Assembly: GCF_003574625.1 (NCBI RefSeq)
Contig: NZ_QNUJ01000004.1
Span: 62,001-126,000, forward strand
Origin: Shinella zoogloeoides
GTDB lineage: Bacteria; Pseudomonadota; Alphaproteobacteria; Rhizobiales; Rhizobiaceae
Reading direction: 5' to 3'
DNA length: 64,000 nt
The notes under the pieces: generated by a model
Databases searched by the model: none
What the model was told of the DNA's origin: nothing
The model's input: the letters and a program-made list of their open reading frames with translations, nothing else
Program-made: the position numbers and the translations under genes
In this document: in pieces, positions 9,224 to 17,714 of the stretch
How the letters are laid out: the number at the start of each line of letters is the position of its first letter
Numbering within the stretch: the first letter of the stretch is position 1

Positions 9224-9688
9224 ATGTCCAACGCCATCAAGCAGTCCGGCGCCTATCTCGAAATCGTTTCCTTCCATCTCGGTGAGCAGGAATTCTGCAT
9301 CGACATCATGGCCATCCGCGAAATCCGCGGCTGGGCGCCGGTGACGCCGATGCCGCACACGCCGCCCTATGTGCTCGGCCTCATCAACCTGCGCGGCGCG
9401 GTGATCCCGGTCATCGACATGGCCTGCCGTCTCGGCATGAAGATGACCGAGCCGTCCGAGCGCTCCGCGATCATCGTCACGGATATCGCCGGCAAGCTGG
9501 TCGGCCTCCTCGTCGAGCAGGTCTCCGACATGATGACCATCAAGAGCGAAGCCCTGCAGCCGGCGCCGGAGATCATCCCGGAAGCCCAGCGCGCCTTCTG
9601 CCGCGGCATCGTGGCGCTGGAAAAGTCGATGGTCTGCTTCCTCAACCTCGACACCGTCATCGCCGACGAACTCGCCCAGGCCGCCTGA
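9224..9688 (+). CDS. cheW: CheW-like chemotaxis coupling protein
   Basis: Scaffold linking chemoreceptors to the CheA kinase at the cell pole. The protein is 154 aa and consists of one CheW domain: FHLGEQEFCIDIMAIREI, YVLGLINLRGAVIPVIDM, RSAIIV and KLVGLLVEQVSD follow the normal order. A TTG two codons upstream is in frame, but the ATG at 9224 has AAGAGG at the right distance. No other chemotaxis gene is nearby, so this is an orphan coupling protein. A strong hairpin follows. Confidence 0.92.
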   Translation: MSNAIKQSGAYLEIVSFHLGEQEFCIDIMAIREIRGWAPVTPMPHTPPYVLGLINLRGAVIPVIDMACRLGMKMTEPSERSAIIVTDIAGKLVGLLVEQVSDMMTIKSEALQPAPEIIPEAQRAFCRGIVALEKSMVCFLNLDTVIADELAQAA

Positions 9689-9711
9689 GGCCGAAGGCAC
9701 CGGAATTTCAG

Positions 9712-9745
9712 CGAAAGCGCCCGTCGTCTCCGCCGGGCGCTTTCG
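9712..9745 (+). terminator. Hairpin after cheW
   Basis: CGAAAGCGCCCG (9712-9723) and CGGGCGCTTTCG (9734-9745) form a perfect 12-bp stem 23 nt after the cheW stop. No T-run follows the stem, so termination efficiency is uncertain. Confidence 0.65.
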
Positions 9746-9774
9746 GCTGCGCACGTTCTCGTGAAAATCCATGA

Positions 9775-9799
9775 GGAACCAAACGAGACTCCTCCCGTT
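9775..9799 (+). promoter_or_regulatory. Candidate EcfG/RpoE2-type general stress promoter
   Basis: GGAAC at 9775-9779, exactly 18 nt, then TT at 9798-9799 (preceded by CG). This matches the GGAAC-N18/19-TT consensus of the alphaproteobacterial general stress sigma factor. It lies 40 bp upstream of the start of the small secreted protein gene at 9840. Confidence 0.6.
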
Positions 9800-9839
9800 T
9801 TCTCCATGCTTCCGCAAATGAAAACAGTGGAGAATGACA

Positions 9840-10193
9840 ATGAACAGGACAGTTACGATCGCCCTTGCCTCGCTTCTCGCCGTGTCGCCCGTCGCAGGCG
9901 TCGCCTATGCCCAGCAGGGCATGGATGCGGACAGGATGACCACCGGCTCGATCGGCACCGACAACGTGAGTGTCGTGCAGATGTCGACGCTGGAAATGGA
10001 CCAGAGCCAGCGCGGCGAATTCGACCGCCTCTCTCACCGGATGAACGATCCGGCCTCGGTCGAGCGGGTGCAGGCTGAACTTCAGTCCAACCCGGACCTG
10101 ACGGCGCTTCTTGCTTCCAAGAACGTCCAGCTCAACAATGTCGTCGAAATCAAAACGGCGGCCGACGGCAGCAAGATCGTCTATGTGAGGTAG
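9840..10193 (+). CDS. Small secreted/periplasmic protein, unknown function
   Basis: 117-aa protein with a clear Sec signal peptide (MNRTVTIALASLLAVSP..., probable cleavage after AYA near residue 24). The mature part is acidic and Gln/Ser rich (QMSTLEMDQSQRGEFDRLS...) and has no domain I recognise. Two ATGs are in frame (9834 and 9840). The second is chosen because GTGGAG lies about 8 nt upstream of it but only 2 nt from the first. It is preceded by a stress-type promoter and followed by an intrinsic terminator, so it is monocistronic. Confidence 0.72.
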   Translation: MNRTVTIALASLLAVSPVAGVAYAQQGMDADRMTTGSIGTDNVSVVQMSTLEMDQSQRGEFDRLSHRMNDPASVERVQAELQSNPDLTALLASKNVQLNNVVEIKTAADGSKIVYVR

Positions 10194-10216
10194 ATGCCTT
10201 GCCGTTCCGCGAACCG

Positions 10217-10248
10217 CGCCCCGAGCCAATCACGGCCGGGGCGTTTTT
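10217..10248 (+). terminator. Rho-independent terminator
   Basis: CGCCCCG (10217-10223) pairs with CGGGGCG (10237-10243), followed directly by TTTTT (10244-10248). It terminates the small secreted protein gene and abuts the end of the convergent creA. Confidence 0.85.
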
Positions 10249-10751
10249 CATGGTTTGCCCTTGGTCCAGGTCACGGTCTCGCCATAGAGCGGGACGGTCG
10301 AGATCGACATCTTCGCCGAGCCGTTCACCACCTCGCGCGAATGGGCGAGGTAGATCAGCGTGTCGTTCTTTCTGTCGTAGACGCGCGTGACGATCAGCGA
10401 TTTCCAGATCAGCGACAGACCGGCCTTGAAGACCTCCTCGCCGCCGCGGGAAAGATCGATATCGTCGATGGTGATCGGGCCTGTCTGCTGGCAGGAGATG
10501 GCATTGTTCGACGGGTCCTCGAACCAGTTGCCCTTCTGCAGGCGGTCGATGACCGAGCGGTCGAAATAGGTGACGTGGCACGTCACGCCGGAGACCTTGG
10601 GATCGCTCACCGCATCGACATAGATATCGTTGCCGATCCAGTCGACGCCGACCTTGCCCACCGTATCGGCGGCGGCGGGAAGGGCGGCGACAGCCAGCAG
10701 GCCGGCGGTGAGAGTGGTGCGCAGGCAGGCATGGGCAGAAGGCATGGGCAT
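10248..10751 (-). CDS. creA: CreA family protein
   Basis: 167-aa secreted protein of the CreA family (function unknown; the name comes from the E. coli creABCD locus). A signal peptide (LTAGLLAVAALPAAADT) is followed by the conserved core: VDWIGNDIYVDAVSDPKV, CHVTYFDRS, SCQQTGPI and KSLIVTRVYD. The start ATG at 10751 has AAGGAG 7 nt upstream; a second in-frame ATG lies two codons later. It is convergent with the small secreted protein gene and downstream of cutC in the same direction. Confidence 0.86.
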   Translation of the reverse strand: MPMPSAHACLRTTLTAGLLAVAALPAAADTVGKVGVDWIGNDIYVDAVSDPKVSGVTCHVTYFDRSVIDRLQKGNWFEDPSNNAISCQQTGPITIDDIDLSRGGEEVFKAGLSLIWKSLIVTRVYDRKNDTLIYLAHSREVVNGSAKMSISTVPLYGETVTWTKGKP

Positions 10752-10813
10752 GGCAGGTCTCCTTGTTCCCGTGAAAGGTAGGGATAACCGACCGCTGCCC
10801 GCAAGATGGCGCG

Positions 10814-11560
10814 TCAGGATTTTGCGGCGGCGATGGTCGCCCGGACGGCGTCCTTGTCCGTCAATGTCAGTTCGTATTCGCGGTCCTTCTCGGTGCCGCC
10901 CATGCCGACATGCGGATTGCGGAAGACCATGCCGCTCGGCACGGTCGTCAGCGCCGCGAAATGCATCTCGGCAAGGCCGGCCTCATCGCGGACCTTGCGG
11001 ATGTTGCCGGCGTCGAGCGCGCCGCAGCCCATGATGACGATGCGGCCGGCGGCCTGCTCAACCGCGCTTCTCAGGATGGCAATGCCTTCGACGGCGGTGT
11101 CGCGCTGGCCGGAGGTCAGCACGCGGTCGATGCCGCAGCGGATCAGGGCCTCCAGCGCCTCGCCGGCATCCGCCGTCATGTCGAAGGCGCGGTGGCAGGT
11201 GACGGACATCGGCCGTGCCGCCTCGACCAGCGCGCGGGTGCGTTCCTCATCGATCCGGCCGTCCGGCGTGAGGCAGCCGATCACGACGCCGGAGACGCCC
11301 TCGCTTTTCAGCGCCCTGATGTCCTCGACCATGGTCTCGAATTCGGTATCCGAATAGAGGAAGTCGCCGCCGCGCGGGCGGATGATGGCGTGGACGGGAA
11401 TGCGCGCGGCCTTCACGGCGGCGCGGATCGTCGCGAGGCTCGGGGTCAGGCCGCCCTCCATCAGGCTTGCGCAGAGCTCCACCCGGTCGGCGCCGGCCTC
11501 CTGGGCCGCGAGGAAACCGTCGATGCCTTCGACGCAGAGTTCGATGAGGGGCTTGGTCAT
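10814..11560 (-). CDS. cutC: CutC family protein
   Basis: 248-aa TIM-barrel protein originally linked to copper tolerance; its biochemical role is unsettled. Signatures: ELCVEGIDGFLAAQEAGADRVELCASL at the N-terminus, VHAIIRPRGGDF, VTCHRAFDM, RVLTSGQ and IMGCGAL. Length and start (ATG at 11560) match the family. It lies 21 bp downstream of the dipeptidase gene in the same direction, so the two are probably co-transcribed. Convergent neighbours do not constrain its function. Confidence 0.9.
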   Translation of the reverse strand: MTKPLIELCVEGIDGFLAAQEAGADRVELCASLMEGGLTPSLATIRAAVKAARIPVHAIIRPRGGDFLYSDTEFETMVEDIRALKSEGVSGVVIGCLTPDGRIDEERTRALVEAARPMSVTCHRAFDMTADAGEALEALIRCGIDRVLTSGQRDTAVEGIAILRSAVEQAAGRIVIMGCGALDAGNIRKVRDEAGLAEMHFAALTTVPSGMVFRNPHVGMGGTEKDREYELTLTDKDAVRATIAAAKS

Positions 11561-11581
11561 GTAATCTGTCCGTGTTGTTCG

Positions 11582-12637
11582 TCAGGCTTCGCGCCAGACG
11601 GTTTTCAAAAGCCGCAGCCAGTTCTCGCGGCAAAGTTTCGCAAGGTCGTCCTCGCCGTAGCCGGCGGCGCGCAGCGCCTCGACCAGCGCCTGGTTGCCGG
11701 CCGCATCGCCGATGGCGGCGGGGATCGTCGCGCCGTCGAAGTCCGAGCCGATCGCCACGCAGTCGATGCCCATGCGCTCCACCATATGGTCGATATGGCG
11801 AACCATGTCGGAGAGCGGCGTGTCGGCATTCTCCATGCCGTCGGCGCGCAGCATCGTGGTCGCGTAGTTGAGGCCGGCAATGCCCTTGCGCTCGCGGATC
11901 GCATCGAACTGGCGGTCGGTGAGGTTACGCGAGATCGGCGTCAGCGCATGGGCGTTGGAATGGGTGGCGACGAGCGGCTGCGTGCTTTCGCGCGCCACGT
12001 CCCAGAAGCCCTTTTCGGTGATGTGGGCAAGGTCGATCATGATGCCGAGCCGGTCGCATTCCTTCACCAGCGCGACGCCGGCCGGGGTGAGGCCGGGGCC
12101 GGTATCGGGCGAGGAGGGGAAGGCGAAGGGCACGCCGTGGCCGAAGCGGTTGTGCCGGCTCCAGACCGGGCCGAGCGAGCGCAGGCCCGCGGCGTAAAGC
12201 GTCTCCAGTGTCGAGAGGTCCTCTGCGATCGGCTCGCAGCCTTCGATATGCAGCACGGCGGCGAAGCGGCGGGCCTCCATGGCGGCGCGGATATCGGCGG
12301 TGGAGCGGCAGATCGAAAGCGCGCCGGCGCGTTCCAGCCGGAAGGCGATCGCGGCCATTTCGAGCGCGGTGGCGAGCGCGGCGGGCTGTTCCAGCGGGCC
12401 GACCATCGGAATGCTGTAATGGCCGTTCGCGTCGACTTCCCGCGCCGGATAGTCCTCGTTCGGCGGGATGAACATGGCGCAGAAGCCGCCGGCAAGGCCG
12501 CCCTTCAGCGCGCGCGGGGCGTCGATATGGCCCTTGTCGGTTCCGTGGGCGAATTCGGCGACGGGATCGATCCCCTCCCGCGCATGCTCCCAGAGCCGAA
12601 GGAGAACATCGTTGTGGCCGTCGAAGATCAATTGCAT
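11582..12637 (-). CDS. Membrane dipeptidase (M19 renal dipeptidase family)
   Basis: 351-aa zinc peptidase; the family hydrolyses dipeptides, often including D-amino acids. Metal-site motifs are in order: DGHNDVLLRLW at the N-terminus (His/Asp), HIEGCEPI, DLAHITEKGFWDV, ATHSNAHAL and IGSDFDGATIP. The ATG at 12637 has a GGGAG Shine-Dalgarno; the frame is open 29 codons further but without support. It lies between nagA and cutC, all on the minus strand. A role in peptidoglycan peptide turnover next to the amino-sugar genes is possible but inferred. Confidence 0.88.
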   Translation of the reverse strand: MQLIFDGHNDVLLRLWEHAREGIDPVAEFAHGTDKGHIDAPRALKGGLAGGFCAMFIPPNEDYPAREVDANGHYSIPMVGPLEQPAALATALEMAAIAFRLERAGALSICRSTADIRAAMEARRFAAVLHIEGCEPIAEDLSTLETLYAAGLRSLGPVWSRHNRFGHGVPFAFPSSPDTGPGLTPAGVALVKECDRLGIMIDLAHITEKGFWDVARESTQPLVATHSNAHALTPISRNLTDRQFDAIRERKGIAGLNYATTMLRADGMENADTPLSDMVRHIDHMVERMGIDCVAIGSDFDGATIPAAIGDAAGNQALVEALRAAGYGEDDLAKLCRENWLRLLKTVWREA

Positions 12638-12727
12638 GTACCGCTCCCGGACAAATTCTATCCTGCTGGGCTCGGGTAGAGCCGATTCCGCCGCGGTCCG
12701 CAAGGAGAGCGGCGGGGCCGTCATGCA

Positions 12728-13888
12728 TCAGGCATGGAAGACCGGGATGCCGCCGATCCAGGTCGACAGGACATTTACGCCGTCGTCGATGACCGCGAAA
12801 TCGGCGTCGTGGCCATGGGTGAGGCGGCCCTTACGGCCGGTCATGCCGATGGCCTCGGCGGGATAGAGCGAGGCCATGCGCAGGGCCTCTTCCATATCGA
12901 TGCCCACGGTGTCGCGCATGTAGCGCACGCAGGAAGCCATATCGATGTCGGCGCCGGCGAGCGTGCCGTCGGCCAGCGTCAGGCGCCCGCCCTCGCGGAA
13001 GATCTCGCGGCCGTTCAGGAAGAAGCTCGTCATGTCCGTGCCGATGGGCGACATGGCGTCGGTGACGAGGAAGATGCGGCCGGGGCCGCGCTTTGCCCGG
13101 AGCGCCGCGCGGATGGCGACGGGGTGGACATGGTAGCCGTCGGCGATCAGGCCGGCATTGACATGGCCGAGATCGAGCGCCGCGCCGACCATGCCGGGCT
13201 CGCGGTTGCCGAGCTGGCTCATGGCGTTGAAGAGATGCGTCATCATGTGCGCGCCCGCCTCGACGGCCGCCGCCGCCGTGGCATAGCTGCTGTCGGAATG
13301 GCCGAGGCTGACGGTGACGCCGGCCGCATGCAGCGCGGCGATCTGCTCGTTGGTCGCGTTTTCCGGTGCGAGCGTCATCAGCAGGGTATCGAGGCCCTTG
13401 CGGGCGGCGATGGTCCGTTCGAGGTCCGCCTGTTCCATCGGCCGGATGAGAGCCGGGTCGTGCGCGCCCTTGCGGGCGATGGAAAGATGCGGGCCTTCGA
13501 GATGCAGGCCGAGGAAGCCGGGCACGCCCGCTTCGCGCGCCGCAAGGCCGGCCGCGATGGTCTTCGCGGTCACCTCGCGGTTGTCGGTGATCAGCGTCGG
13601 CAGGAGGCCGGTGGTGCCGAACCGGGCATGGGCGGCGCACATGGTGCGGATGCCCTCGACATCGTGCTGCTCGTTGAGCAGCACGCCGCCGCCGCCATTG
13701 ACCTGGAGATCGATGAAGCCGGGAACGAGCGAAAGCCCGTCCATCGGCACGATCCGGGCGTCGGCCGGCACGTCGCGCAGCGCGGCGATGGCGGCGATCT
13801 TGCCGCCCTCGACGATGAGCGCGCTGTCGTCATGCCACAGATTGCCGTCGAAGATCCGGGCTCCGGTAATGGCGGTGAGGGCTGTCAT
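12728..13888 (-). CDS. nagA: N-acetylglucosamine-6-phosphate deacetylase
   Basis: Removes the acetyl group from GlcNAc-6-P to give GlcN-6-P. The protein is 386 aa, normal for NagA. Amidohydrolase-type motifs: VPGFIDLQVNGGGG, GLHLEGPHLS, SLGHSDSSY, MTHLFNAMS and the catalytic Asp in LVTDAMSPIG. The start overlaps the stop of the upstream SIS gene by 4 nt (ATGA at 13885-13888). It is the last gene of the four-gene minus-strand operon kinase-gntR-SIS-nagA. Confidence 0.95.
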   Translation of the reverse strand: MTALTAITGARIFDGNLWHDDSALIVEGGKIAAIAALRDVPADARIVPMDGLSLVPGFIDLQVNGGGGVLLNEQHDVEGIRTMCAAHARFGTTGLLPTLITDNREVTAKTIAAGLAAREAGVPGFLGLHLEGPHLSIARKGAHDPALIRPMEQADLERTIAARKGLDTLLMTLAPENATNEQIAALHAAGVTVSLGHSDSSYATAAAAVEAGAHMMTHLFNAMSQLGNREPGMVGAALDLGHVNAGLIADGYHVHPVAIRAALRAKRGPGRIFLVTDAMSPIGTDMTSFFLNGREIFREGGRLTLADGTLAGADIDMASCVRYMRDTVGIDMEEALRMASLYPAEAIGMTGRKGRLTHGHDADFAVIDDGVNVLSTWIGGIPVFHA

Positions 13889-14907
13889 CGGGTTTCCGTC
13901 ACTTTCTTGAGGTTGACCGGCTTGTCGGGGTCGAGGCCGCGCCCGCGCGACCAGGCTTCGACGAAGCCGTAGAAGGGAACGATCAGCGCCAGCGCGTCGG
14001 TGATCGGATGTCCCGTGGCGACGAAGGGCAGTTTTCGCGCGCTCTTGGCGCCGGCCGCGGTGATGCCGACATAGGCGCCGCGCTCGGCGAGGCTGTCGGC
14101 CATGCCGGTGACGGAGGCTTCGGCCGCATCGCGGGCGGCAAGGGCGATCACCGGGAAGGAGGGGCCGACGAGGGCGACGGGGCCGTGCAGCACTTCCGCC
14201 GAGGAATAGGCCTCGGCATGCATGCCCGAGGTTTCCTTGAACTTCAGCGCGGCCTCGCTCGCAATGGCAAGGCCCGGGCCGCGGCCGAGGACATAGAGCG
14301 ACTGCGCGTCCTTGAGGTCGCCGGCAAGCTCGGACCAGTCGAGCGCGACGGCCTTGGCGAACTGTTCCGGCAGGTTCTTCACGGCGCGGTCGAGATCGGC
14401 GTCGCCCGTCCATTCGGCGAGCACGGCAAGGCCGGCGACGATGGAGTTCACATAGGACTTCGTCGCCGCGACGCTGATTTCCGGGCCGGCCGAAAGATCG
14501 AGCGAATGGGTGCAGGCATCGGCGAGCGGCGAGGGCAGCGTGTTGGTGAGCGCGATGGAGATCGCGCCGCCCTTCGTGGCGCCGTCGGCCATGGCGACGA
14601 TGTCCGGGCTCTTGCCCGACTGGGAGATGGCGATGGCCGCGCCGCCGCCGAGCTTCAGCTTCGCGCCGTAGATCGAGGCGAGCGATGGGCCGAGGGAAGC
14701 GACCGGCCGGCCGGCGGTGAGTTCGATCGCATATTTCAGGAAGAGGGCCGCGTGGTCGGAGGAACCGCGGGCGACCGTGACGAAGAACTGCGGATCGCGC
14801 TCGCGCAGCGCCTTGCCGGCAGCGGCGATGGCATCGGCGGAGCCGGCAAGCAGGCGGGCCGCCGCTTCTGGGATTTCATTGATCTCTTTTCGCATGTTGG
14901 TCTGCAT
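13885..14907 (-). CDS. SIS-domain glucosamine-6-phosphate deaminase (NagB-II/GlmS isomerase-like)
   Basis: 340-aa protein with two SIS domains and no glutamine amidotransferase domain, the architecture of NagB-II type deaminases that convert GlcN-6-P to fructose-6-P and ammonia. Visible: VARGSSDHAALFLKYA, AISQSGKSPDIV, SVAATKSYVNS, VLGRGPGLAIASEAALKFKE and EVLHGP. The ATG at 14907 has AAGGG about 7 nt upstream. The position between gntR and nagA and the absence of a classical nagB nearby support this role. A keto-sugar isomerase such as AgaS is the alternative. Confidence 0.85.
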   Translation of the reverse strand: MQTNMRKEINEIPEAAARLLAGSADAIAAAGKALRERDPQFFVTVARGSSDHAALFLKYAIELTAGRPVASLGPSLASIYGAKLKLGGGAAIAISQSGKSPDIVAMADGATKGGAISIALTNTLPSPLADACTHSLDLSAGPEISVAATKSYVNSIVAGLAVLAEWTGDADLDRAVKNLPEQFAKAVALDWSELAGDLKDAQSLYVLGRGPGLAIASEAALKFKETSGMHAEAYSSAEVLHGPVALVGPSFPVIALAARDAAEASVTGMADSLAERGAYVGITAAGAKSARKLPFVATGHPITDALALIVPFYGFVEAWSRGRGLDPDKPVNLKKVTETR

Positions 14908-14931
14908 GGAATTCCCTTTGCGATTGGACGC

Positions 14932-15696
14932 TCACGTGTCGGACAGCGTCAGTTCGGCGACGAAATCGTAGGCGTCGCCGCGGTAGATGGAGCGGGTGAA
15001 CTCGACCACCCGGCCGGTGCGCAGATAGGAGATGCGCTCGATGGAAAGGCCCGCCGCGCCCGGCGGCACGCCGAGCATCGAGGCGTCCGGGTCCTTCATG
15101 TTGTAGGCGGAGATGCGCTGCACGGCGCGCACCGGGCGGCAGCCGCGCTTTTCCAGCGCGGCATAGAGCGAGCCCTGCACCTGCATGGGATCGGGCAGGA
15201 ACTCGGCGGAGATGCAGGCGCGCTCGATGGCAAGCGGCATGTCGTCGGCAACGCGCAGGCGCCCGAGGCGGGCGACAAGCGCGTCGGCGGGCAGGCCGAG
15301 CATCATCATCTCGTCGGGCGAGGGATGGAACAGGCCGCGGTCGATCCACTCGGCGCGCGTCGTCAGGCCGCGCCGCGCCATGTCCTCGGTAAAGGAGGTG
15401 AGGCGCGAGAGCGACTGCTGCACCTTCGAGACCGGCTTTGCGACGAAGGTGCCGGAGCCGTGGCGGCGGACCAGGAGGCCGTCCTTGACGAGATCGTCGA
15501 CGGCCTTGCGCACGGTGACGCGGCTGACATTGGCATGGTCGGCAAGGTCGCGTTCCGCCGGCAGGGCATCGCCGTAATTCAGCTTGCCGGAGGTGATGGC
15601 GTCCTCCAGCGTCTGGCGGAGCTTCAGGTAGAGCGGACCGGGCACGCCCGATTGCAGGCTTTCCGGCGTCAGGATGGCGGAAAGGGGCGTGCTCAT
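14932..15696 (-). CDS. GntR/HutC family transcriptional regulator of amino-sugar genes
   Basis: 254-aa regulator with an N-terminal winged helix (residues about 20-85: LPAERDLADHANVSRVTVRKAV) and a C-terminal UTRA effector domain (about 100-245), the NagR/DasR/NagQ arrangement. In known relatives GlcN-6-P or GlcNAc-6-P releases the repressor. The start ATG at 15696 overlaps the stop of the kinase gene by 4 nt. The likely operators are the TGGTAT/TGGTCT half-sites between the divergent operons at 16601-16740. Binding specificity is inferred. Confidence 0.88.
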   Translation of the reverse strand: MSTPLSAILTPESLQSGVPGPLYLKLRQTLEDAITSGKLNYGDALPAERDLADHANVSRVTVRKAVDDLVKDGLLVRRHGSGTFVAKPVSKVQQSLSRLTSFTEDMARRGLTTRAEWIDRGLFHPSPDEMMMLGLPADALVARLGRLRVADDMPLAIERACISAEFLPDPMQVQGSLYAALEKRGCRPVRAVQRISAYNMKDPDASMLGVPPGAAGLSIERISYLRTGRVVEFTRSIYRGDAYDFVAELTLSDT

Positions 15697-16580
15697 GCGG
15701 CCGCTCCCGTTCTTTGCCGGTAGCCCTTGGCGGCGAGCGCCACGGCGCCGGTCAGCGCATCGGCCTCGGCCTCGACGAGGATCGAGCGGTGCCGTTCGCA
15801 CAACCATTCCGGATAGATCGGCGCAAGGCCGCCGAGCAGGCAGAGGCGCTGTTCGCCGGCCAGCGCCATGATGGCGTCGAGGGATTCGTTCACCGTCGCC
15901 GCGCCCGCCTTGACGATGGCGATCGCCTGGGCGTCGCCCCGGCGGGCATGGTCGAAGAGGACGGGGGCGAAGCGGCCGAAGTCGCCGGGCTTGGAGAGGC
16001 GCGCGAATTCGACGATGCCGCGCGGGTCGCCCTTGAATTCCTCCAGGATGGCGTCGGTAACGCCCGAGCGCGGATGCACGCCGTCATGGGCGAGCAGCGC
16101 CTCCTGGAGAAGCGCATGGCCGAGCCGCGCGCCGCCGCCGAGATCGCCGACGGTGAAGCCCCAGCCGCCGATATAGCGGACGGTGTTGTTCCGGCGCGCC
16201 ATATAGATGGAACCGGTGCCGAGGATCGCCACCGCGCCGTCGCCGTCGCCGATCGCGCCCTGCAGGGCGATCAGGCCGTCGCTGTCGATGTCGGTGTGGC
16301 GGAAGGGCAGGCGGTCGTGCACATAGCGGGTAAGGTCGCCGACATTGGTGCCGGCAAGGCCGAGAAAGGCCGAGGCGCCGTTGACACCGGCTTCGTCGAG
16401 CCCGGCGTCGCGATAGGCGGCTTTCGCCGCTTCCGTGATGGAGATGATCGCGTTGTTGGGATCGGTCAGGATATTGGCCGCGCCGCTCTTGCCGCGACCG
16501 AGGATGATGCCGTCCGGCCGCGCCACCGCTGCGCGGCAGCTCGTTCCCCCACCGTCGATACCGAGAATATAGTCAGTCAT
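15693..16580 (-). CDS. BadF/BadG/BcrA/BcrD-type ATPase, probable N-acetylglucosamine kinase
   Basis: 295-aa ASKHA-fold kinase. Motifs: phosphate-1 loop ILGIDGGGTSCRAAV at the N-terminus, FLGLAGTNVGD, AILGTGSIYMAR and GWGFTVGDLGGGARLG. This family includes bacterial and eukaryotic GlcNAc kinases. As no PTS component is present and sugar enters by an ABC importer, a kinase is required, and this gene, first in the operon, fits the role (GlcNAc and/or MurNAc). Start ATG at 16580. It faces murQ across a 196-bp AT-rich control region. Confidence 0.86.
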   Translation of the reverse strand: MTDYILGIDGGGTSCRAAVARPDGIILGRGKSGAANILTDPNNAIISITEAAKAAYRDAGLDEAGVNGASAFLGLAGTNVGDLTRYVHDRLPFRHTDIDSDGLIALQGAIGDGDGAVAILGTGSIYMARRNNTVRYIGGWGFTVGDLGGGARLGHALLQEALLAHDGVHPRSGVTDAILEEFKGDPRGIVEFARLSKPGDFGRFAPVLFDHARRGDAQAIAIVKAGAATVNESLDAIMALAGEQRLCLLGGLAPIYPEWLCERHRSILVEAEADALTGAVALAAKGYRQRTGAAA

Positions 16581-16600
16581 GGGCACCTCCGAGCACAACG

Positions 16601-16740
16601 ATACCAAAAAAATACCATTAACCAAGGGGTATGGTGGTATCGAAAATCAGCTTTTATGTAACTAATTGATTTTTATCGATTAAAATATTTGAGGCCAAAA
16701 AAGTGGTCTCATAAATTAATTTCCTATGGACAATTGGTAT
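16601..16740. promoter_or_regulatory. Divergent control region with repeated GntR-type half-sites
   Basis: The AT-rich segment between the kinase and murQ holds ATACCA at 16601-16606 and 16612-16617 (11 bp apart), TGGTAT at 16635-16640 and 16735-16740, and a GAGGCCA...TGGTCTC inverted pair at 16691-16710. TGGTAT/TGGTCT is the half-site of NagR/DasR (HutC-subfamily) operators. A further ACTGGTCT lies at 17671-17678 before the binding-protein gene. That the local GntR protein binds here is inference. Confidence 0.6.
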
Positions 16741-16776
16741 TTTTTTGGCATTAATTTCGGCCAGAGGAGAAACGAC

Positions 16777-17670
16777 ATGGCCGCAGGCAGGACCGAGGGC
16801 AGGCATGATCAGGCGAACGGGCTGGACGAACGTCAGCCCGTGGACGCGCTGAAAGTGCTTGCGGATGGGCAGAAGGCCGCGGCCGCCGTGGTCGATGCCG
16901 CGCTTGCCGATATCGCCGCCGCCGCCCGCCTTGCCGCCGATGCGCTTCTTTCCGGCGGCCGCCTCGTCTATGCCGGCGCCGGCAGTTCCGGCCTCATGGC
17001 CATGGCGGATGCGCTCGAGCTTCCCGGCACCTACGGCATCGCGCATGACCGCATCGTCATCCTGCTCGCCGGCGGTGCCGCGAGCCTCGTCGACCTTGCC
17101 GGCGGCTATGAAGACGACCGCGACCTTGCCGTGAACGATGCCGTTTCCGCCGGCGTCGATGCGAAGGACTGCGTGATCTGCGTTTCCGCGAGCGGCAGCA
17201 CGCCTTATGCGCTGGCGATGGCCGCCCATGCGAGGGAGAAGGGTGCCCGCGTCGTCGCGATGGCCAATAATCCGGGCGCGCCGCTCTTTAAGGGCGCCGA
17301 TGTCTCCATTCTTCTGCAGACGCCGCCGGAGGTGATTTCCGGTTCGACGCGCATGGGTGCCGGCACGGCGCAGAAGATCGCCTTCAACCTGTTCTCGACG
17401 CTCGTCGGCATCCATCTCGGCCATGTCCATGACGGGCACATGGTCAATCTCAAGGCCGACAACATCAAATTGAAAGGGCGCGCCTGCCGCATCGTTTCCG
17501 ACATTTCGGGTGTCGGGCTCGACGAGGCGGAGCGCCTTCTTGCGCGCTCCGGGGGCTCGGTCAAGGCGGCCGTGCTTCTGGCCGCGGGGGCGGAGGATCC
17601 CGGCGCCGCACAGGCGGCGCTGGAGCGTTCGGGGCAGAGCCTTCGCCGCGCCCTCAATTCCATCGGATAA
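16777..17670 (+). CDS. murQ: N-acetylmuramic acid 6-phosphate etherase
   Basis: Cleaves the lactyl ether of MurNAc-6-P to give GlcNAc-6-P and lactate. 297-aa SIS-domain protein. The sequence is diverged (GAGSSGLMAMADALELPGTYG instead of the usual GAGTSGR...ASECPPTYG), but both catalytic glutamates align: Glu81 (E. coli Glu83) and Glu112 in GGYEDD (E. coli Glu114). TGSSRM-like SGSTRMGAGTAQK is also kept. The ATG at 16777 follows an AGAGGAGA Shine-Dalgarno. It is the first gene of the plus-strand operon with the ABC importer. The alternative is a related SIS sugar-phosphate enzyme. Confidence 0.85.
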   Translation: MAAGRTEGRHDQANGLDERQPVDALKVLADGQKAAAAVVDAALADIAAAARLAADALLSGGRLVYAGAGSSGLMAMADALELPGTYGIAHDRIVILLAGGAASLVDLAGGYEDDRDLAVNDAVSAGVDAKDCVICVSASGSTPYALAMAAHAREKGARVVAMANNPGAPLFKGADVSILLQTPPEVISGSTRMGAGTAQKIAFNLFSTLVGIHLGHVHDGHMVNLKADNIKLKGRACRIVSDISGVGLDEAERLLARSGGSVKAAVLLAAGAEDPGAAQAALERSGQSLRRALNSIG

Positions 17671-17714
17671 ACTGGTCTCAAAACGCGCTACGGCGCATAA
17701 AAGGGGAGAATGCA

